From positions 667,350,352 through 667,414,351 of the forward strand of contig NC_081412.1 in NCBI RefSeq assembly GCF_030272615.1: a DNA stretch of 64,000 nucleotides. Direction: 5' to 3'. The notes beneath the pieces were generated by a model that saw only the letters and a list, made by a program, of their open reading frames with translations, was not told the DNA's origin and did no database searches. The translations under genes and the position numbers were made by a program. Positions 59,886 through 64,000 of the stretch are shown here, one piece after another. Every line of letters begins with the position of its first letter. Position 1 is the stretch's first letter. Source of the stretch: Cryptomeria japonica (taxonomy: Eukaryota; Streptophyta; Pinopsida; Cupressales; Cupressaceae).

Positions 59886-61070
59886 CTAAGCTCAGATTCA
59901 AATGGAAACCCAACAAACCTCTATATCAACCTAATACAAACATAAAGAGGTCACCCTTGATTATATCAGCAACACCAAAAACTACACCAATTGCCCCAAT
60001 ACGGTTGAAAATCCTGGCAATCACATCCACAACACATATCATCCCACCAATCAAACCAATAACCCATCAGCAACAACAACTGCAACAATAATACCATTAG
60101 CAGTATCAGAACCCCCAACAGTATCGATAACACCAACAATTCCACTAGAAGCAGTTGATTCAACAATGCCGATACTCCCCTTATCGAATTCCCTGATCCC
60201 CATAATCCTTCCTACAACACCAATCATTCCATCTACAATGGTACATCAGCCGATCACACCTGCAATGTTTAACTCAAAGGATATCCCAGTATGGTATAGT
60301 AATAAGATATTGGAAAGTGACTTAGAGACCAACTCACATGAGTGAGAATTTGATTTAGTACATCTCAATACTTTAGATGAGGAAGACGCATCACCACCTC
60401 CACCTCACAAAGAAATCCCTGTTTACGACGAAGCACAAATTAAAACCTCTTGGGTTCCTGAACTGGAAACATCTTCCACAGAACCTATGTCACATCCTAC
60501 GCCCGATTCTGACGGGGAGAGTACCATCAATGACCTTCACCACAATGTCTTAACCCTCACTGACACATCTTATGCACTTAACTTGATCGTTGAGGTAATG
60601 CCTATTTTCCATCCTGAACTCATCGAATGGAACCAATATAATCCCCCATGCCTTGACCATTTCCAAAACTATGAGGCGATCATTGACTTTTTGGAACTAA
60701 AGGATAACATACCAAGCGAGGATCACAAAGCTAGATTCACCATTGAACTTAATAGTGCAACATACTTTGGGGCGCATGCCAAACCTTTCAGCTGCAAAAA
60801 TATAACAATACAACATGGATCTTCCAGTGAAAACCACATTGTGGCACTATTTGATCCCACAAAAGTAAAAAGAAAGAGCGTATCCAACGGTGAAAACCTC
60901 TCTGAGGCGCCTGAGGATGAAAGGTTTGACATTCTCCCCTCTAGTACAAATCAGGAACGATCAACAATCCTTATTGAAGAAACAAAAGAATTCAACGTGG
61001 GGACTCCTAAAACTCCTCACCACATACATCTGGCATCTCTTTTAACTCCAGAGGAACAACCTAAGTTTGT
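59886..61070 (+). pseudogene. Gypsy-A linker between G-patch and RT
   Basis: 59886-60300 is Thr/Pro/Gln-rich with frame loss. The frame open at 60487 has the conserved block LDHFQNYEAIIDFLELKD...DHKARFTIEL (60652-60755) shared with gypsy-B. Function unknown. Confidence 0.6.
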
Positions 61071-62010
61071 CGAATTCTTCCAAAAGTATCAGATCAATTT
61101 TGCATGGTCATATGCAGACATGCCTGGTCTTGATCCTGATTTAGTCATGCATCATCTCACTGTAGCAGAAGGAGCTAAGCCTGTCAAGCAGAAGCTTCAC
61201 AAGATGAACCCACAAATTGTGGTCCTAGTCAAAGCAGAACTTAAGAAACTCCTGGATGTTGGTTTTATTAGACCAATTGATTATGCAGATTGGATATCCA
61301 ACATTGTACCTATTGGCAAACCAAATGGGGGCATTCATATCTGTATTGACTTCAGAGATCTGAACAAGGCATGTCCTAAAGATGACTTCCCCCTACCAAA
61401 CATTGACCTAATCATAGACCTAACAATAGGACATGCCATGCTTTCTCTCATGGATGGATTTTTAGTATACAACTAGATAAAGATCGCACCAGAGGATCAA
61501 CATAAGATGGCCTTCACATGTCCATGGGGAACATACTTCTGGAATGTAATGCCTTTCGGTCTAAAGAATGCAGGAGTGACCTATCAAAGAGCAATGACCA
61601 CCATCTTTCATGATATGATGCATACCATAATGGAAGATTATGATGATGATTTACTGGCAAAATCATTAACAAGAGAAGGCCATCTGGACATATTAGAGTA
61701 AATCTTTGACAGACTTGAACAATATCATGTTTGATTCAACCCAAAGAAATGTGTCTTTGGAGTAACCTCAGGAAAACTTCTAGGATACATTGTCTCAAGC
61801 AAAGGCATTGAGGTCAATCTTGCAAAGGTCAAAGCAATCATGGACATGCCACCACCAAATAATATCAATCAGCTAAGAACATTACAAGGGCGGCTACAAT
61901 CCATCCGATGATTCATTGCACAACTGGCAGATAAGTGTCACCCCTTTACAAACCTATTACACAAAAACATCCACTTTGAATGGGATACCAGATGCCAGCA
62001 AGCATTCCAG
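61071..62010 (+). pseudogene. Gypsy-A reverse transcriptase
   Basis: FAWSYADMPGLDPDL (61100), LLDVGFIRPIDYADWISNIV (61250), ICIDFRDLNKACPKDDFPLP (61338-61397) and CPWGTYFWNVMPFGLKNA (61519). The catalytic box reads YDDD (61639-61650) in place of YVDD. Stops at 61474 (TAG), 61699 (TAA), 61732 (TGA) and 61908 (TGA) all fit Gln or Arg. All remain in one frame, so point mutation and not indel has killed it. Confidence 0.9.
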
Positions 62011-62787
62011 ATGCTTAAAGACTATCTCATGAATACGCCATTGTTGATCCCATCGGATTCAAGTAAACCTCTATTGCTCTATATTTCAGCAACTAATACA
62101 ACATTAGGAGTGCTACTGGCTCAACACAATGCAAAAGGGAAAGAGTGTGTTGTAAACTATATCTCTCGCACACTAGTCCGCTATGAACTCAATTACACAC
62201 CTATTGAGAAAGCTTGCCTAGCAGTAATCTTGGTAGCCACTAAACCGAGGCACTATCTGTTAACACATAAAGTACAACTCATTGCCAAGATCAATCCACT
62301 AAAGTATTTACTCAGCAAAGAAGCATTGACAGGTCGCTTAGCCAAATGGGTGATGATTCTATGTGAATTTGACATCGAGTATGTGGACCGTAAGGCTATC
62401 AAGGGTCAAGTTATTGCAAATCAGTTGGACGATGCACCCCTCATAAGCGATCATCTTCTCATTTCCAATTTTCCAGACGAAGAGATATTCATGATCACAA
62501 CAACACCACCATGGAAACTAAACTTTGATGGTTCATACACTAGGCATGGATCAGGGGCAAGCATTCTGTTTATCACACCTCAAGGTGACAGCATCCCGAA
62601 GTCTTATAGGCTCACATTTCCATGCACGAACAACATAGCTAAATATGCGGCCTTGATCACCGGACTCAGACTAGCCATACAATGGAAATTAAAAGAGTTA
62701 CAAATATATGGCGACTCCCAACTGGTCATCTAACAAGTCACAGACGAATATTAGACCAAGGATGATAAAATCATTCCATACAAGCAA
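62011..62787 (+). pseudogene. Gypsy-A RNase H plus second RNase H
   Basis: First RNase H: LLLYISATNTTLGVLLAQ (62074), YISRTLVRYELNYTPIEKA (62158). Second: KLNFDGSYTRHGSG (62515), NNIAKYAALITGL (62629), YGDSQLVI (62707). The Glu expected in AEYEAL is Lys (62641-62643), which should abolish metal binding by the second domain. Stops at 62731 and 62752 fit Gln. Confidence 0.87.
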
Positions 62788-64000
62788 ATGGTGAATAGTT
62801 TAAAGGCATCATTTACTACTATCACCTTTGAGAAGATACCCAGAGATCAGAATCGAGCTGCTGACGCTATGGCTACCATTGCATCTCTCCTAGATCTTCC
62901 ACTAAATTCAACACACTACGAGTTCTTGGTAGAACAAATTTGGATTCCTGCTTATGATATCCCTGAATCTGAGATGATATGTTGCCTTGTCGGTTCCGAA
63001 TCCCTATGGTATGGTGAGTTCTACACCTATCTACGTGATCACACACTTCCTCCTAACCAATCAAATAACCAATGTAAAAATTTTATTTGCCAAACCGCTC
63101 GATATACCATCATTGGTAAAACCCTATACCAACGTAGTCTTGATGGTACTCTCCTTTGATATTTGGAACAAGATGAGATAACAAAGGCCTTGGAAGAGGT
63201 ACATGAAGGAATTTGTAGGACTCACGCAAGCGGTCCTTCACTAGCAAATAAAATCATATGCGCTGGATACTATTGGCCGTCCATGGAAAAAGACTTTTAC
63301 TATTTTGTCAGAAAATGCAAGAAATGCCAAGTTCATGGAGACCTGATACATGCACCAGCACAAGAATTGTAACCAATCTCAACACCATGGCCTTTTTGTC
63401 AATGGGGACTTGATCTTGTGGGTAAAATCCATCCATCTTCATCCAATGACCACAAATGCATTATTACTACCACCAAATACTTCACAAAGTGGATCGAAGC
63501 TGTTCCACTTACCCAAGTCATCGGCAAGCAGATTGCCTCATTCATCCTTAATTACATCATCTGCCAATATGGTGTACCCATGTCCATCATCACAGATAAT
63601 GGGCTTCCATTAAAAAATCAGGACGTTCGTGAGCTCTGTGACAAGTTTCACATCCAACATCACTTTTCCACTCCCTATTACCCACAAGATAATGGTCAGG
63701 CTGAAGCATTGAACAAAAACATATTAAGAATCCTCAAGAAGACAGTCAATGATGCCGACCATGATTAGCATGCTCAATTAAATCTAGCACTATGGGCGTA
63801 TCGAACCAGCATTTGAAGCCCTACAAGCGCAACTCCCTACTCACTAGTCAATGGTGCATAAGCCATCCTTCCTATTGAGGTTGAGATACCATCTCTACGG
63901 GTTTCCTTTCATAATATCATAGATGATGAAGCATATAGAGTCTCACGTCTCCAAGACTTGGAACTACTTGATGAGAAACGACAAGCTGCATACAACCACC
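62788..64000 (+). pseudogene. Gypsy-A integrase, running off the window
   Basis: HHCC finger HEGICRTH ... CKKCQVH (63200-63340); core WGLDLVGKI (63406), ITDNGLPL (63589), QDNGQAEALNKN (63688). All three catalytic acids are kept. Stops at 63157 (TGA; gypsy-B has CGA), 63370 (TAA; gypsy-B has CAA), 63766 (TAG at the Trp that is TGA in gypsy-B), 63816 and about 63868. The C-terminus and 3' LTR lie beyond 64000. Confidence 0.88.

Larger units (their letters stand above)
25541..64000 (+). mobile_element. Gypsy-A: Tat-like Ty3/gypsy retrotransposon, interrupted, 3' end beyond window
   Basis: Parts: 5' LTR 25541-27039, primer site, a 2.9-kb leader, gag, protease up to 32203, then (after gypsy-B) the rest of protease, a G-patch, linker, RT, RNase H, a second RNase H, and integrase to the window end. 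The splice back together at 32199-32203/59243-59247 restores one reading frame through the LGRPWIH motif, which proves the nesting. Dual RNase H marks the Tat lineage of non-chromoviral gypsy elements. Its left flank GAAAG (25536-25540) should reappear after its 3' LTR. It inserted 46 bp upstream of the ORF start of the minus-strand copia-like element. Confidence 0.9.

Overview
The window looks like intergenic DNA of a large, repeat-rich seed-plant nuclear genome. Plant-type Ty1/copia and Tat-like Ty3/gypsy elements, a LINE remnant, a plant mobile domain (PMD) gene and many nested LTR elements with cytosine-decay mutations support this. A conifer or other gymnosperm is my guess from the style of the LTRs, but it is not proven. 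I found no intact host gene, tRNA, rRNA or CRISPR. Nearly every coding stretch belongs to a decayed transposable element.

Layout. 0.36-1.41 kb: minus-strand LINE remnant. 3605-10730: minus-strand gag-only LTR element (TR-GAG type) with 1.9-kb LTRs and a 5-bp target duplication GGTCC, sitting in AT-rich DNA without genes that continues to about 14.06 kb. 14066-14690: probable LTR fragment. 14691-25540: the 3' half of a minus-strand copia-like element (LTR, polypurine tracts, one long ORF of unknown function). It is split by a full plus-strand copia element (copia-1, 15778-21786, duplication GCATA) and by a copia solo LTR (24889-25319, duplication TATAC). From 25541 to beyond the window runs plus-strand gypsy-A. 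Its protease is split at one codon by a 27-kb second gypsy element, gypsy-B (32204-59242). Gypsy-B in turn carries a copia solo LTR (33549-34591, duplication GATTT) and a full minus-strand copia element (copia-2, 46662-54195, duplication CAACC). The insertion order is therefore copia-like element, then gypsy-A, then gypsy-B, then copia-2: four levels.

Both gypsy elements have gag with a CxxH-GH-C knuckle, protease, G-patch, an acidic linker, RT, two consecutive RNase H domains and integrase, which fits the Tat lineage. Gypsy-B also carries, antisense between integrase and the 3' LTR, a PMD (MAIN-like) gene with apparent introns. The 5' leaders of both gypsy elements, and the first PMD intron, contain dense arrays of short degenerate words. 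Almost every premature stop is explained by C-to-T or G-to-A change, the footprint of methyl-cytosine deamination, so all autonomous elements here look dead. All coordinates and comparisons were made by eye.
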